DNA of 64,000 nt from Incurvaria masculella (Eukaryota > Arthropoda > Insecta > Lepidoptera > Incurvariidae): assembly GCA_946894095.1 (NCBI GenBank), contig OX335645.2:16825001-16889000 (forward strand), in the 5' to 3' direction. Below the pieces are notes generated by a model. That model had not been told where the DNA came from, ran no database searches, and was given only the letters and a program-made list of their open reading frames with translations. The position numbers and the translations under genes are program-made. Shown in pieces: positions 32,550-42,588 of this stretch; the first letter of the stretch is position 1; each line of letters begins with the position of its first letter.

Positions 32550-32735
32550 TATGAATTCGTTCACTAATCAGTTCCAACGACACATAAGAATACATAAAAA
32601 CTTCACAGGACGCTACGCTCTTTAGTTCAACGATGATTCGAACAGACACTGCATTTATACTTAAACGTGGTTACGCTGCCGCAATACGACTGAGTTTCGA
32701 TCGCCACAGTCCTTCCTTCCTCGCCGACCCACGAT
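32550..32735 (+). repeat. Family Y repeat
   Basis: TCGTTCACTAATCAGTTCCA, TTCACAGGACGCTACG, TACGCTGCCGCAATACGACT, GAGTTTCGATCGCCAC and TCCTTCCTTCCTCGC, in the same order as on the minus strand at 5905-6125. An identical copy is at 34496-34681. Confidence 0.6.
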
Positions 32736-33185
32736 AAGGGTTTTCCTGCATGACGGACAGGTATAAAAGAAAAATAAACGTCGTCACGAGCCTCAAAAGC
32801 CAGGTTGCGGTGGGCGGGCGGCCGCCCACAAAGTGGTGGGTTGAGTTAGCGCGCTCTGCGGGCAAGTTGCAGTGTCATCTATCGTGTGCCGCGTCACGCC
32901 AGCAGCGACTCGACATCGGCAGCCGACACGCCGACACGCCACTGCCACACACCGGTGTTAGTAAAAAACATAAGCTTGCGATCGAAAAATATAATAACCT
33001 ATGGGCTAGGCTGCTCTGGCAGGCGGGCGGAAAGGCAGACATTTTGTTTGTTCGTCTTTTTGGTAATAGCAGCAATATAAGGGTTGTACTTTTCTTAACT
33101 TATAAAAACTGCTATTTCATGGAATAAGAAATATGTAAGTGGAATCGACCGTGTAGCGAGGACCCATTGATTCAAGAAATAAAGC
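32736..33185. other. Non-coding DNA with a GC-rich part
   Basis: 32800-32960 is GC-rich; a 125-codon plus-strand frame (32750-33127) and an antisense frame (32875-33075) show no recognisable domain. Their exact repetition 1946 bp on reflects the duplication only. Confidence 0.35.
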
Positions 33186-33450
33186 CCGGTATAGCACCTA
33201 ATTTCTTTGGGAATGTAATGTATTGGGCTAATATTATAACGTTAGTTGTGTGGTATTAGTCCTGGACCGCATAATCAGAATAAATCGGACGGAGTTAATT
33301 TTATGAATCGCCTATGGAAGTGTATGGGTCCGGTCACATGCACTCACTGATTCCGGAGTTCCCAACATAGACAGATATTCCGTCCGTCCGGTTTTATTCC
33401 GATCATGCGGTCCAGACCTTAGCCATCCATGTCGGGTTGCACAAAAAAAA
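33186..33450 (+). mobile_element. SINE tail interrupted by a MITE
   Basis: TATAGCACCTAATTTCTTTG, AATGTATTGGGCTAATATTA and GTTAGTTGTGTGGTATTAG stop at 33259. The tail resumes at 33419-33450 with TTAGCCATCCATGTCGGG and an A-run. TTAG (or TTA) is repeated on both sides of the inserted DNA. Confidence 0.85.
33260..33418. mobile_element. 159-bp MITE with about 30-bp inverted termini
   Basis: The left end TGGACCGCATAATCAGAATA and the right end (opposite strand) TGGACCGCATGATCGGAATA are inverted and continue into GGACGGA. The target is the SINE tail, whose intact form is known from other copies, so the boundaries are reliable to a base or two. TTA-type target, PIF/Harbinger-like. Confidence 0.85.
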
Positions 33451-33483
33451 CATCATGTGAATTACTATTGTTTCTGCATTTGC

Positions 33484-35421
33484 AAAAATGCATTTCGTTA
33501 AGATCTAACCACAGTTTTCGTCCTAAAACAAGGAAAATTAACCTCCATTGAAAGAATGAACGGACTCGAGGATAGGTTATGTCGGGAATATGTGTTTTTT
33601 TAGTTACTTTTTCTTTTTTAATAATTTTAAGTTTTTAAGTCTAGCTATTAACTCAATAAACTTGTTTTGTGACTGGTAAAGTATGGTTGGCAGTCCTATT
33701 TGCATAAAATGGAGCAGGCGGATTGTGATTTTGACATGTTCAAGCGTCAAGTACCTACCTTTGTATGAAGTAAAACAATACAATACAATAAACGAATAAT
33801 CTAATTGATTGAATCTAGTTTGATAAGGGCGTAAGTAAAATAACATTTAATTATATTTTTAAATAACTATAACTTATTTCGGTAGTCAAAAAAGTAAAAC
33901 TGTGGATTGATGGTCTACCCATTTTTTAAATGTAAAACTGTTAGTCTCTGGTAGTTGTACTTCTAAAATGGGGAAAAAATGCACGGAAATTCATATAAAA
34001 AGTTTCAGCAAAGAACGACTTCGTTGGTAAATTACGGTTTCAGATTTAAAATATAGAAATTTCTTGTCGCATTGTAAATGTCTGAGCAGTTATTTAAAAA
34101 AAGGACTTACGCCCTTAAAGAAGTGAAAGCAATCAGTTGCTGTCACGCCCCTTAGTGGAACTCATGAGGTTTGTAACCACCTAACAATCAAGATACGCTG
34201 GATTCAATTTCAGACCCGAGACATTCAGGGTTCAATTACAAGCCTACATTGCGAGTTATCCTTCGGGATTTCGGAGAATGTGTTTTAATAATGTCGACGG
34301 TGTGTATGTGTATGTGTGAAAGAGAAAGGGAGGGGGGTGTGTTGGTAGACGTTATTTAGTTGCATGGAGGGACTCCATCATGTAACTACGACAACGAGGA
34401 AGCAAAGACAGGAGTGGCAACTGAAACTTGTTTGTATGGGGGTGGCATAGGCACTTGTACACACATTGATGGTAGCACCGGCCAGACAGTTCGTTTATGA
34501 ATTCGTTCACTAATCAGTTCCAACGACACATAAGAATACATAAAAACTTCACAGGACGCTACGCTCTTTAGTTCAACGATGATTCGAACAGACACTGCAT
34601 TTATACTTAAACGTGGTTACGCTGCCGCAATACGACTGAGTTTCGATCGCCACAGTCCTTCCTTCCTCGCCGACCCACGATAAGGGTTTTCCTGCATGAC
34701 GGACAGGTATAAAAGAAAAATAAACGTCGTCACGAGCCTCAAAAGCCAGGTTGCGGTGGGCGGGCGGCCGCCCACAAAGTGGTGGGTTGAGTTAGCGCGC
34801 TCTGCGGGCAAGTTGCAGTGTCATCTATCGTGTGCCGCGTCACGCCAGCAGCGACTCGACATCGGCAGCCGACACGCCGACACGCCACTGCCACACACCG
34901 GTGTTAGTAAAAAACATAAGCTTGCGATCGAAAAATATAATAACCTATGGGCTAGGCTGCTCTGGCAGGCGGGCGGAAAGGCAGACATTTTGTTTGTTCG
35001 TCTTTTTGGTAATAGCAGCAATATAAGGGTTGTACTTTTCTTAACTTATAAAAACTGCTATTTCATGGAATAAGAAATATGTAAGTGGAATCGACCGTGT
35101 AGCGAGGACCCATTGATTCAAGAAATAAAGCCCGGTATAGCACCTAATTTCTTTGGGAATGTAATGTATTGGGCTAATATTATAACGTTAGTTGTGTGGT
35201 ATTAGTCCTGGACCGCATAATCAGAATAAATCGGACGGAGTTAATTTTATGAATCGCCTATGGAAGTGTATGGGTCCGGTCACATGCACTCACTGATTCC
35301 GGAGTTCCCAACATAGACAGATATTCCGTCCGTCCGGTTTTATTCCGATCATGCGGTCCAGACCTTAGCCATCCATGTCGGGTTGCACAAAAAAAACATC
35401 ATGTGAATTACTATTGTTTCT
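33484..35421 (+). repeat. 1938-bp direct duplication, right copy
   Basis: Second copy, offset 1946 from the left one. It contains the repeated LINE tail (33606-33806), family Y repeat (34496-34681), SINE tail (35132-35396) and MITE (35206-35364). After ACTATTGTTTCT the sequence changes to TTAAATTAAAACAG. Lack of differences in 1.9 kb of non-coding DNA means a very recent event or an assembly artefact. Confidence 0.93.
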
Positions 35422-35623
35422 TTAAATTAAAACAGTTTACTTAAAAAAAAACTTACTATTTTGTTCCTTATTGACACACTCGACCGACGTGCCGAATAAT
35501 TCCTTCGTACTCAACTTTTTGGATCAACAACTAACATTTAACTCTATAGCGAAAGAGCCTGCTTTTCCAGTAAGAATTTTTTAAAAAAATATTTTTTCTG
35601 AACGGACGGGTTAGAACCAAAAA
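35422..35623. other. AT-rich non-coding DNA
   Basis: Nothing recognisable. Confidence 0.4.
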
Positions 35624-35880
35624 CCAACCAAATGCGAGTCGGACTCACACACGTAGTACCATCCATGTACCATACCGTACCATGTACCATCGTACAAGAT
35701 TGAACACAAAAAACGTGTTTCTTGTATGGGGAAAATACTCGGAAAATTCCAGCTGTCTACCTATTACGTTCCATGAGATACAGCCCGCTGACGGACCGAG
35801 GGACAGACGGACGGACGGATGGACAGCGGATGCTTCATAACAGAGTTCCGTTGGCACGCTTTGGGTACGGAACCCTAAAA
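35624..35880 (+). mobile_element. Family R repeat with internal deletion
   Basis: ACCAAATGCGAGTCGGACTC at the left, GATACAGCCCGCTGACGGAC, an ACGGACGGACGGATGG run, and CTTTGGGTACGGAACCCTAA at the right. A piece in the middle (the AAATAAATACATG region) is missing, and a CATGTACCAT phrase is repeated near 35665-35690. Confidence 0.8.
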
Positions 35881-36602
35881 AGCAGCCCGTTCGATTACGA
35901 TATTGGTCGCGAAGGACCCATCGCATTCCATAAAAGTACCTAGGACTCACTCGCGAGGTCTTAACCTATGATGTTCAGAAGAAGTGGAGGGGCCCGTGTG
36001 GGTGTCTTGCCAGTATATTTGTATGATCGACCACTGAAAGTGGTAGACAAGTTTAAATATCTAGGTCATATACTAACCGATAGATTAACGGATGACCTAG
36101 ATATTGAAAGACAACGTCGGGCTCTGTCGATTAAAAGCAATATGCTGGCGAGACGGTTTGTTCGGTGCTCCAACGCTGTAAAAATTACTCTTTTTAAAGC
36201 GTACTGCCAACCGATGTACACAAGTCAGCTGTGGATTAATTACACTCAACGGGCTTGCAACACATTGCGTGTGCAATATAATAATGCATTCAGATTCTTA
36301 CTCGGTCTACCCAAATTCTGTAGCGCCTCAGGAATGTTTACCGAGTCAAGGGTAGATGGCTTTCAGGCAATACTTCGTAAGCGTATTGCCTCATTCAGGA
36401 ACCGCATTTTCATGTCGAACAACTGTACAATAATTGCCGCATTGGAAGGTGGACTCGGAAAAATATTTGAGTATTGGTCTGGTGTCCATCGCTATATTCA
36501 AATGATGTGAAATGAATTTAAATGTGTAATTAGTTTTATAGTTTGTTAAAATATGGACTTTGTCTGCAATAAATATTTTATTATTATTATATTATTATTA
36601 TT
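35881..36602 (+). mobile_element. 5'-truncated LINE (jockey/CR1 group) end
   Basis: A 5'-truncated non-LTR retrotransposon that abuts the family R repeat. It comprises the end of the polymerase ORF (35968-36510), a short 3' untranslated part with an AATAAA signal near 36570, and a TTATTA-rich tail (36575-36602). Confidence 0.75.
35968..36510 (+). pseudogene. C-terminal part of a non-LTR reverse transcriptase
   Basis: 180 codons in an intact frame. Residues 24-36 (KVVDKFKYLGHIL) are the KYLG block after the polymerase palm in non-LTR enzymes. Then DIERQRRALSIKSNMLARRF (about 45-64), TLFKAYCQPMYTSQLW (about 74-89) and LRVQYNNAFRFLLGLP (about 99-114), all typical of the thumb and C-terminal region of jockey/CR1-group polymerases. 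The catalytic FADD motif lies upstream and is missing, so no activity is possible. The start codon is an accident of truncation. The exact clade is uncertain. Confidence 0.85.
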
Positions 36603-36812
36603 AACCTCATGATTTCGTACCGGAAGGGTGGAAGTGTCGGTGCAGGCGTCGCCGCTGGTGCATAATGGAAAAACTTTGGCGCGATGCGCCTGATGCAATT
36701 CGCGCTCAATCTTGTGGCGAGAGAGCTGTCTGCGAAGAGGTCGGAAAGGCAATATTTTAGGACCTTTTGTATGTAACTAGACACCACTTAGATCACGACT
36801 ACTCTCATATTA
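36603..36812. other. Non-coding DNA
   Basis: No gene that I can support. Confidence 0.4.
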
Positions 36813-36920
36813 TTATTAGCCTAACACATCATCGTTAATTCAATGCGATAGTACCAACGAGTCCGGGATTACCCCTAGTAAGTAAGGTATGGGTTCAATA
36901 ATTACGTGAAATCCGAACCA
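36813..36920 (-). mobile_element. SINE body fragment
   Basis: Minus strand: TGGTTCGGATTTCACGTAAT, CTTACTTACTAGGGGTAATC, GTTGGTACTATCGCATTGAA and GATGTGTTAGGCTAATA, all from the shared SINE body, with a central deletion. Confidence 0.7.
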
Positions 36921-36956
36921 AAAACGGCGACAAGGAGTCATCGTTTTTGGTTCGGA
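36912..36956. repeat. Perfect hairpin, 15-bp arms
   Basis: TCCGAACCAAAAACG (36912-36926) and its exact reverse complement (36942-36956) enclose a 15-nt loop. The left arm is the end of the SINE fragment, so this is probably a snap-back copy of SINE sequence. Confidence 0.85.
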
Positions 36957-37394
36957 GTTACGACATGCTCGGGAGAGATGCATTGGGCCCACCTCCTTTT
37001 TACGTCCCAGCACCCACACAACCCACGTATACTACAGACGCTACGGTGTTCGTCGGTAGACATTCTTGTCTTCAGTTACATTTAAATTTAACACTAGCTG
37101 AGGTTCCCAGCTTCGCTCGGGCCGATTTCGTAATGGACATTCACCCGAGCGAAGCCAGGTAAATGTGTTTTCAAATTTGGGATCCGTTATTCCATTTAAA
37201 CAATCTGAATCTTGACAACCGCTCCACCTGTCGGGTCCAACTATAACTAAGAACATTACTAGGACTTTAACCAATGTTTGAAAAATTGCTGAATTGGTCC
37301 AGCCGTTCTCGAGTTTTGCTCTTATAGTTCTTAAAATTAGCTTGACCGCTGTGACAGCTGTCATCGAAAGCCTGCCCATGAAGTTCTGAATTTT
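36957..37394. repeat. Probable LINE 3' untranslated repeat
   Basis: CTTCGCTCGGG (37108) and CCCGAGCGAAG (37141) form an 11-bp inverted pair. Downstream, AAAATTGCTGAATTGGTCCA and GCCGTTCTCGAGTTTTGCTC (about 37283-37322) is a phrase that I recall from abundant lepidopteran LINE tails. Boundaries unknown. Confidence 0.4.
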
Positions 37395-38681
37395 TAAACG
37401 ATATTAACGACCTGTGGCAACGTCGTACCTGATGGGATAGTATATTTTTAACATCGTCCCAGCCCTAATCGTGTCACTTTGACAGCTGTCGCAGCTCTCA
37501 CGCTAAGTTTTAAGAGCTATAGCAACACATTCTTTTATATACGTCGAGAAAATATACAGAGAAAGAGTAACTACATTTTAATAGCTAAAGTTTCTATGGC
37601 TTTACTACTCTGTAGCATTGTTTCAGTGTGTTCGCAAATCTTATCCGACGCTTAGTGGCGGTCTCTGTAGAGCTGAGGGATCGGTCATCAGAGACCGAAG
37701 CAACCGCATAACCTCGTAACTCGTCAGAGAGGCGGCGGCGGGGAGGGGTGTTGTGTGTGAGGGAAGGGGGGCTGAAAGCTCGTAGGGGGGCTGCGGCGCG
37801 GTGGGGGCACCCATTCAAACGGCCAAGCAAAGGGCTTTCAGCTCACAGACCGCTGAGCAAAAGGCGCACAGGCCGACAAACATTTTCGAAGAACTTCAAC
37901 TCATCTATAGCAGCATACTCTGCACTGAGGATCTTCATTTGCAAGCTCGGCTGATATGAATTGCTTTTACCTTGTGAAGTTTTATTCAAACACACTAGAC
38001 TCTGCATAAAAACACCAAGGTTCGTCGGACTCGTACCATCATACACAATACTGAATCTAAAAAATGTTATAACGGTACTACATATGAGTCGTATTCACAC
38101 GTATACTATTCACAACGTATAAAAGTATTTTTTTCCAAAAAATCAAAACCATGCATATCGTATAATATTCAAAACGTATAATTTTATACGTTGTGCATGA
38201 AGAAAGTTTAAAAATAGAACTAAGCCCTATAATTTGCACCTGTAAATTCAATATGGATGAAATAGTCCTGCAGTTTCCCAGTGATGAAGTATTACTTTTT
38301 CTGGCTCCTTTTGTATCCAGCAGCAATCATGATTCAATCGATTCTTCAAGACCGTTATCGATATAATTTAAAAACCAGTAATTTAATCCAAGAAGTTCAA
38401 TGTTTATAACACCTTCATGAGCTATAAATAATAAGTTCTTGCTGCATTGTCTCGTAGACCCTGTATACCTTGTAGTATGTAAGCGGATATCTGGCAATTC
38501 TGATTTATGTAATTAAATTAACAGTTATTGCCTTAACTTTGTAGTTTATCACCGACTCTCCCTGGCCCTGCATGTTACTTACGTATCTATGTTGTGGGGA
38601 CCACATTCTGGGTTTTGGCACAAGGTATCTAGATTTTAGTCTAATGATGGGTTTGTAGAAAATTTTTTATTTGCGGTAGGG
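37395..38681. other. Non-coding DNA
   Basis: 37640-37830 is GC/purine-rich. ACAACGTATAAAA at about 38111 and its inverted copy at about 38190-38202 form a loose hairpin. No gene. Confidence 0.35.
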
Positions 38682-38709
38682 TTAGGTTAGGTTAGGTTAG
38701 GTTAGGTTA
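38682..38709 (+). repeat. Short (TTAGG)n run
   Basis: Five to six units of the insect telomeric repeat TTAGG in non-telomeric surroundings. Confidence 0.9.
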
Positions 38710-38798
38710 AAGATAACAATAAAAAAGGCAACAGTGTGACATAGGTTAGTTTTGATTAAAATTTTTGCATAGCACACGAAAAATTCATAGTATCAAAT

Positions 38799-39027
38799 GG
38801 ATTCCGAACTGTTCCATAGTTCCCCCCTTTCCCTACTAGGTGGTCGGGTTTAAGTGAACTCGGGTTGGTACCATCGCATTGAACGAAAATATGGTCGAAG
38901 CGGTAATGAAAAATTGTCCGTGTTTTCCATCCAGTTCAGTGTAGCAAAAGGGAAGGTCCTGGCATCGCACCTAATTCGTTCGGGAATATGTGTGGTATTA
39001 GCCATCCATGTCAGGTTGCATAAAAAA
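38799..39027 (+). mobile_element. SINE, 5'-truncated
   Basis: It starts in the body (GGATTCCGAACTGTTCC) and runs through CTACTAGGTGGTCGGGTTTA, GTTGGTACCATCGCATTGAA, CCATCCAGTTCAGTGTAGC, GGTCCTGGCATCGCACC and GTATTAGCCATCCATGTCAG to an A-run. Two short internal deletions. Confidence 0.85.
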
Positions 39028-39926
39028 ACCCGGTGAGTGAGACGACGGATGTCTGTATGTCCGGGTTTAAGATTTACAAATGGCGCCCAAATCGTTTGTA
39101 TTTTTGTAATCGTAGTAGACGATAGCTTAAACTATCTAGAATCCTACTTTAGCGATGCAATGTAGTTTATAATCCCTGATAGCGGTACACGGTAGCGAAG
39201 GTACGGTTAAAAGTTTGAGTGTCGACGAACCGTTTTGTAGCATGTTACGTAGTTCTCGAACGGATCTAACTGGCCACGATCAACTTCCACGGCCGAGAGT
39301 GCGGATCTGGTGCGGATGTAGCAGCGGGTGCGGATGGAACAACTTGCAGATTGCGTCCCACTCGGCGGCTGCGGACCACTTTCCAAGTCCGTGTCAGCGT
39401 TTGTTTATGTCCCAGTATTACGTGTATCTACGTGCCCAGAGGTGACAAAAGCTTCAACTAATTCAGCGCATTAAAATTTATTTATAATGATTCATTCAAT
39501 AATATAATTAATTTAAGTAGTTTTTCGGCGCAATCAATTTATATCGAATATCTTAATAATATAATGCATGTTTGTAGTTTATATTTTATACAATTTTAGG
39601 GTTAGGTAAAATCTAGGACGGTCGGCATTTAAATAAAGAAGGAGAATTGTTTATTATGTAAGATACATATGTTTACAACTAGTCAGATTGCATTGCTGAA
39701 CGGAACAAAACGAAAATTATGACGAACCATACTGAATATGCAAATGACTAAATGTTATTTTGTTAATATTGTGTTCTTTAAATGGTGAAATAAATATCTG
39801 AATCTGTTATTAGCTGTTCTGCTAAAAGCCCTTGTCTTTCTGCAAGGAAACAAATAATAATTAGTAATAATTTGTAGGTAATAGTAATGAAAGAATGTAA
39901 GGAGAGATTAGGCATTCTTGAGATTT
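39028..39926. other. Non-coding DNA
   Basis: 39200-39450 is GC-richer with a 76-codon frame of no recognisable family. The rest is AT-rich. Confidence 0.35.
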
Positions 39927-40334
39927 GAGCGGCTCGTAGCCTAGTGACGCGGGGACTGGCCTAGCGTACCAGAGGCCCGGGTTCAATCGCAACTTGCACC
40001 ACTGTCTTTCTCTTTCATAGTTCGATAAGTGCATTTCGTCACGAATGCGAGCTGCTCCATGGTTCGGAATCCATGTAAAACTGTAGGTCCCCTTCCCCTA
40101 CTAGGAGGTAGGGTTTAAGCCCGCCCGGGTTGGTACCATCGCATTGGATGAAAAGATGGTCGAAGCGGCAATGAAAAATTGTCCGTGTTTTCCATCCAGT
40201 TCAATGTAGCCGTGCTCATAAAGGGAAGGTCCTGGCATGGCACCTAATTCCTTCGGGAATGTGGTGTATTGGGCTAATATCATAACGGTAGTTGTGTGGT
40301 ATTAGCTATACATGTCAGGTCGCATAAAAAAAAA
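39927..40334 (+). mobile_element. tRNA-type SINE, full length, young
   Basis: Head GAGCGGCTCGTAGCCTAGTG, B-box-like GGGTTCAATCGC, then TTTCTCTTTCATAGTTCGAT, the body and GTATTAGCTATACATGTCAG with an A-run. About 408 bp and only a few percent different from the copy at 43805, so recently active. No clear target duplication. Confidence 0.93.
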
Positions 40335-40822
40335 TCTTAACAAGTGTTTATTTAGGTATGCAACTTATTTTTTGTTGTCACAAAGTTTACCTAAATTTTA
40401 CAAAAAAAAATTCGCTGGAAGTGAGATATTTTTAATCTAGTGCAAATTGTGTCACGTTTATTGCATTTTTAAATTACCTTACTTACGATACTCTTTGGAT
40501 GGGATACCCGAAAAAAATGCTTACCAAATAGGTCATTTCATGTCGTTACAATGAATATAATGATATTTCCTAGGTTCCATTAGTCCACAGTAAATGAGTA
40601 ATGAGAAAGGGGTACTGTATAAAGACAGTACAATTTTCGTAACTATCTAAGAGCATACATAGTTCAATTATTTAACCCAAAACGGTTGAAAGACTGAGAC
40701 ATTAAGAACGATCGAACGAATGAATATGACAATATTTTATGACTCCTAGCTCGAAATCATAAAAAAGCTTGCCGCAAAGACGCGACCGTATTGGCCTTAC
40801 GTATATCTAAATATCATAAAAA
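40335..40822. other. AT-rich non-coding DNA
   Basis: I see nothing recognisable. Confidence 0.4.
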
Positions 40823-41048
40823 GGGGACGCATCATTAAGCCCAAAAAGCACAAGGTCCAAAACACATAGCGTCTAAAATACTTACGAATACGGATATTTT
40901 TAATTGGGTTAATTGGGTTGGGTTAGGTTAGGTTAGGTTAGGTTAGGTTAGGTTAGGTTAGGTTAGGTTAGGTTAGGTTAGATTATATGCATTTTATTAT
41001 GCACACAAAAAATACATACTTTTGGACGTTCTGGGTTTTGGACCTTAT
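40823..41048. mobile_element. Inverted-repeat element carrying (TTAGG)12
   Basis: AAGGTCCAAAACACATAGCGTC near the left and its inverted form GACGTTCTGGGTTTTGGACCTT at the right end enclose AT-rich DNA with TATATGCATTTTAT. The centre holds twelve uninterrupted GGTTA units (40921-40980). A sister copy at 42432-42588 has the same flanks but one or two TTAGG units. Non-coding. Confidence 0.8.
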
Positions 41049-41061
41049 GAAGATTTTTCGT

Positions 41062-41280
41062 CAGCCTCAATGGCCTAGTGGCGCGACACTTCGGCGATCG
41101 CTCTCCGAAGTTAAGCAACGCTGGGTTCGGTCTGGTCTTGGATGGGTGACTATTTGACCGTTAAGAGTAGGTCCCCTTCCTTACTTACTAGGTGGTAGGG
41201 TTAATCCCGCCCGGGTTGGTACCATCGCATTGCATGAACGATGGTCGAAGCGGCAATGAAAATTGTCCGTGTTTTCCACG
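41062..41280 (+). mobile_element. 5S-type SINE, 3'-truncated
   Basis: CAGCCTCAATGGCCTAGTGG (tRNA-head-like), then CGATCGCTCTCCGAAGTTAA, GCAACGCTGGG and GGTCTTGGATGGGTGACT, the clearest 5S internal control region in the window. Then the common body: AGGTCCCCTTCC, CTAGGTGGTAGGGTTAATCC, CGCCCGGGTTGGTACCATCG and GTCCGTGTTTTCCA. It stops there. Confidence 0.9.
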
Positions 41281-41767
41281 CGCTGCGCCAATCAAGAGAA
41301 CCTTGGGTACCTTGGCTGACACCGACTCAAAAAATAACAAAAATCGTAACTACAAAAATGGCAATTATTTTTTACTTTTTAGTGCTTTTTCTTTGAAGTC
41401 GGTTATTTTTTTTGTTATTTTTTTTATTTGTTTATTTTTAGTGAATCTGAAGTACACTTACTAATTTGTACACGTCCTTTCTAATAAAAAAGAATCACCG
41501 AAATCGGTTGGCGTTATATTGAGTTATTCGTCCATTTGTCGCGCAATCTTAATACAAATTTAAGACTTATATGATTTTCTCATGGATATCATTGTCAGAA
41601 CTTAACCAAATTAAAATGGGACCACTTGGGAAGCACTAGCTTTCATTTAAAAAAATAATCATCAAAATCGGTTCACCCAGGCAAAAGTTATGAGGTAACA
41701 AACATAAAAAAACATACAGACGAATTAATAACCTCCTCCTTTTTTGAAGTCGGTTAAAAAAAAACAC
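41281..41767 (+). repeat. Abundant lepidopteran repeat ending TGAAGTCGGTT
   Basis: AAATCGGTTGGCGTTATATT, ATCATCAAAATCGGTTCACC, AAAAGTTATGAGGTAACAAA and CTCCTCCTTTTTTGAAGTCG. I recognise this phrase chain as a common repeat of moth genomes but cannot assign its class. A further TGAAGTCGGTT at 41393 suggests a partial second copy. Confidence 0.55.
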
Positions 41768-42431
41768 CGCGTTAGCGATGTGCGTGGGTTGTACCTGAGC
41801 ACCGATTGAATCCAAATTCATCCCTCCCGCGGAAGCAAATCGCTCTTCCACAAAATGCATACATTAAATACTCACCTGGAGAGGAGGAGGTTTTCAAGAT
41901 ATAATCGCGGCGGAAACGCGGGGTGAGACGGCCAAGTGGTGGCGGTGGCTGCAAAGTTTTGCGGATGCGTTCGGGCGAACTAAGCACGTTTGCGGGTTCC
42001 GTTTCCATATTTTATTTCAGCCATTCGCGATGTTTATCGCGGCGGAGTTGTGCAGGAGCGCGCGCGGCGCTTATTCAACTTACCCGGAACTTGAACCGGC
42101 GGCGGCGGCGGCGGGTCGCACTGGCGCGCATTCGAATTATTATGCATTACTTTCAATTCGCTCGAAGGCGGGCGAGCTCTGCATGAACGTCATTTAAAAT
42201 TGTTGAGTTGTGCGAAAAATATAACGTAAACTAGGGCTTTCATAAATAAAACATTAAAAAAAAGTCCTCGTTGGATAGACCGTCCAAAGAAGTTTTGGTT
42301 TAACGTTGATCATGTGCTCTAGTAATGTACTAAGGAAAAAATATTTTGCCGAAGGAATAAATCCTTGCGAAAATACGTTACTTGTACTTTGATGAGCTTG
42401 GAAGTCTGACCTGGCTAATAGTAACTCCAAC
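41768..42431. other. GC-rich island and unique DNA
   Basis: 41890-42190 is strongly GC-rich with GGCGGCGGCGG runs next to homeodomain-like AT motifs (TTATTATGCATTAC). The 87-codon frame here is arginine/serine-rich from the composition. Possible conserved non-coding DNA; inference only. Confidence 0.3.
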
Positions 42432-42588
42432 GGGGACGCATCACAAAGGCCAAAAAAGGGCCAAAATCCACACCGTCCAAAACACTTATAAACACGGGTT
42501 TTTTCAATTAGGTTAGGTAAGATCATATGCATTTTATGATACACACGAAAAATACGTACTTTTGGATGTTCTGGGTTTTGGACCTTAT
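42432..42588. mobile_element. Inverted-repeat element, sister copy with a single TTAGG
   Basis: GGGGACGCATCA, CCGTCCAAAACAC, ATATGCATTTTATGATACAC, ACGTACTTTTGGATGTTCTG and GGGTTTTGGACCTTAT match 40823-41048 in order. Here only TTAGGTTAGG stands where the other copy has a 60-bp array. Confidence 0.85.

Larger units (their letters stand above)
31538..33475 (+). repeat. 1938-bp direct duplication, left copy
   Basis: It matches 33484-35421 base for base wherever I compared, at a constant offset of 1946. It starts AAAAATGCATTTCGTTAAGA and ends ACTATTGTTTCT. Eight bases (GCATTTGC, 33476-33483) separate the copies. It carries a family Z LINE tail (31660-31860), a family Y repeat (32550-32735) and a SINE tail holding a MITE (33186-33450), none coding. 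Open frames inside appear twice for this reason. Confidence 0.93.

Noticed and set aside
32750..33127. 125-codon frame repeated exactly at 34696 as a duplicated gene pair
   Set aside because: The whole 1938-bp segment is duplicated, so the frame is repeated passively; it has no domain and an antisense frame is equally open.
40921..40980. Interstitial telomere or chromosome-fusion scar
   Set aside because: The array lies inside a dispersed element whose sister copy has the same flanks with one or two units.
41062..41160. Functional 5S rRNA gene
   Set aside because: Only the internal control region matches; the 5' and 3' ends that form helix I are missing and SINE body follows directly.
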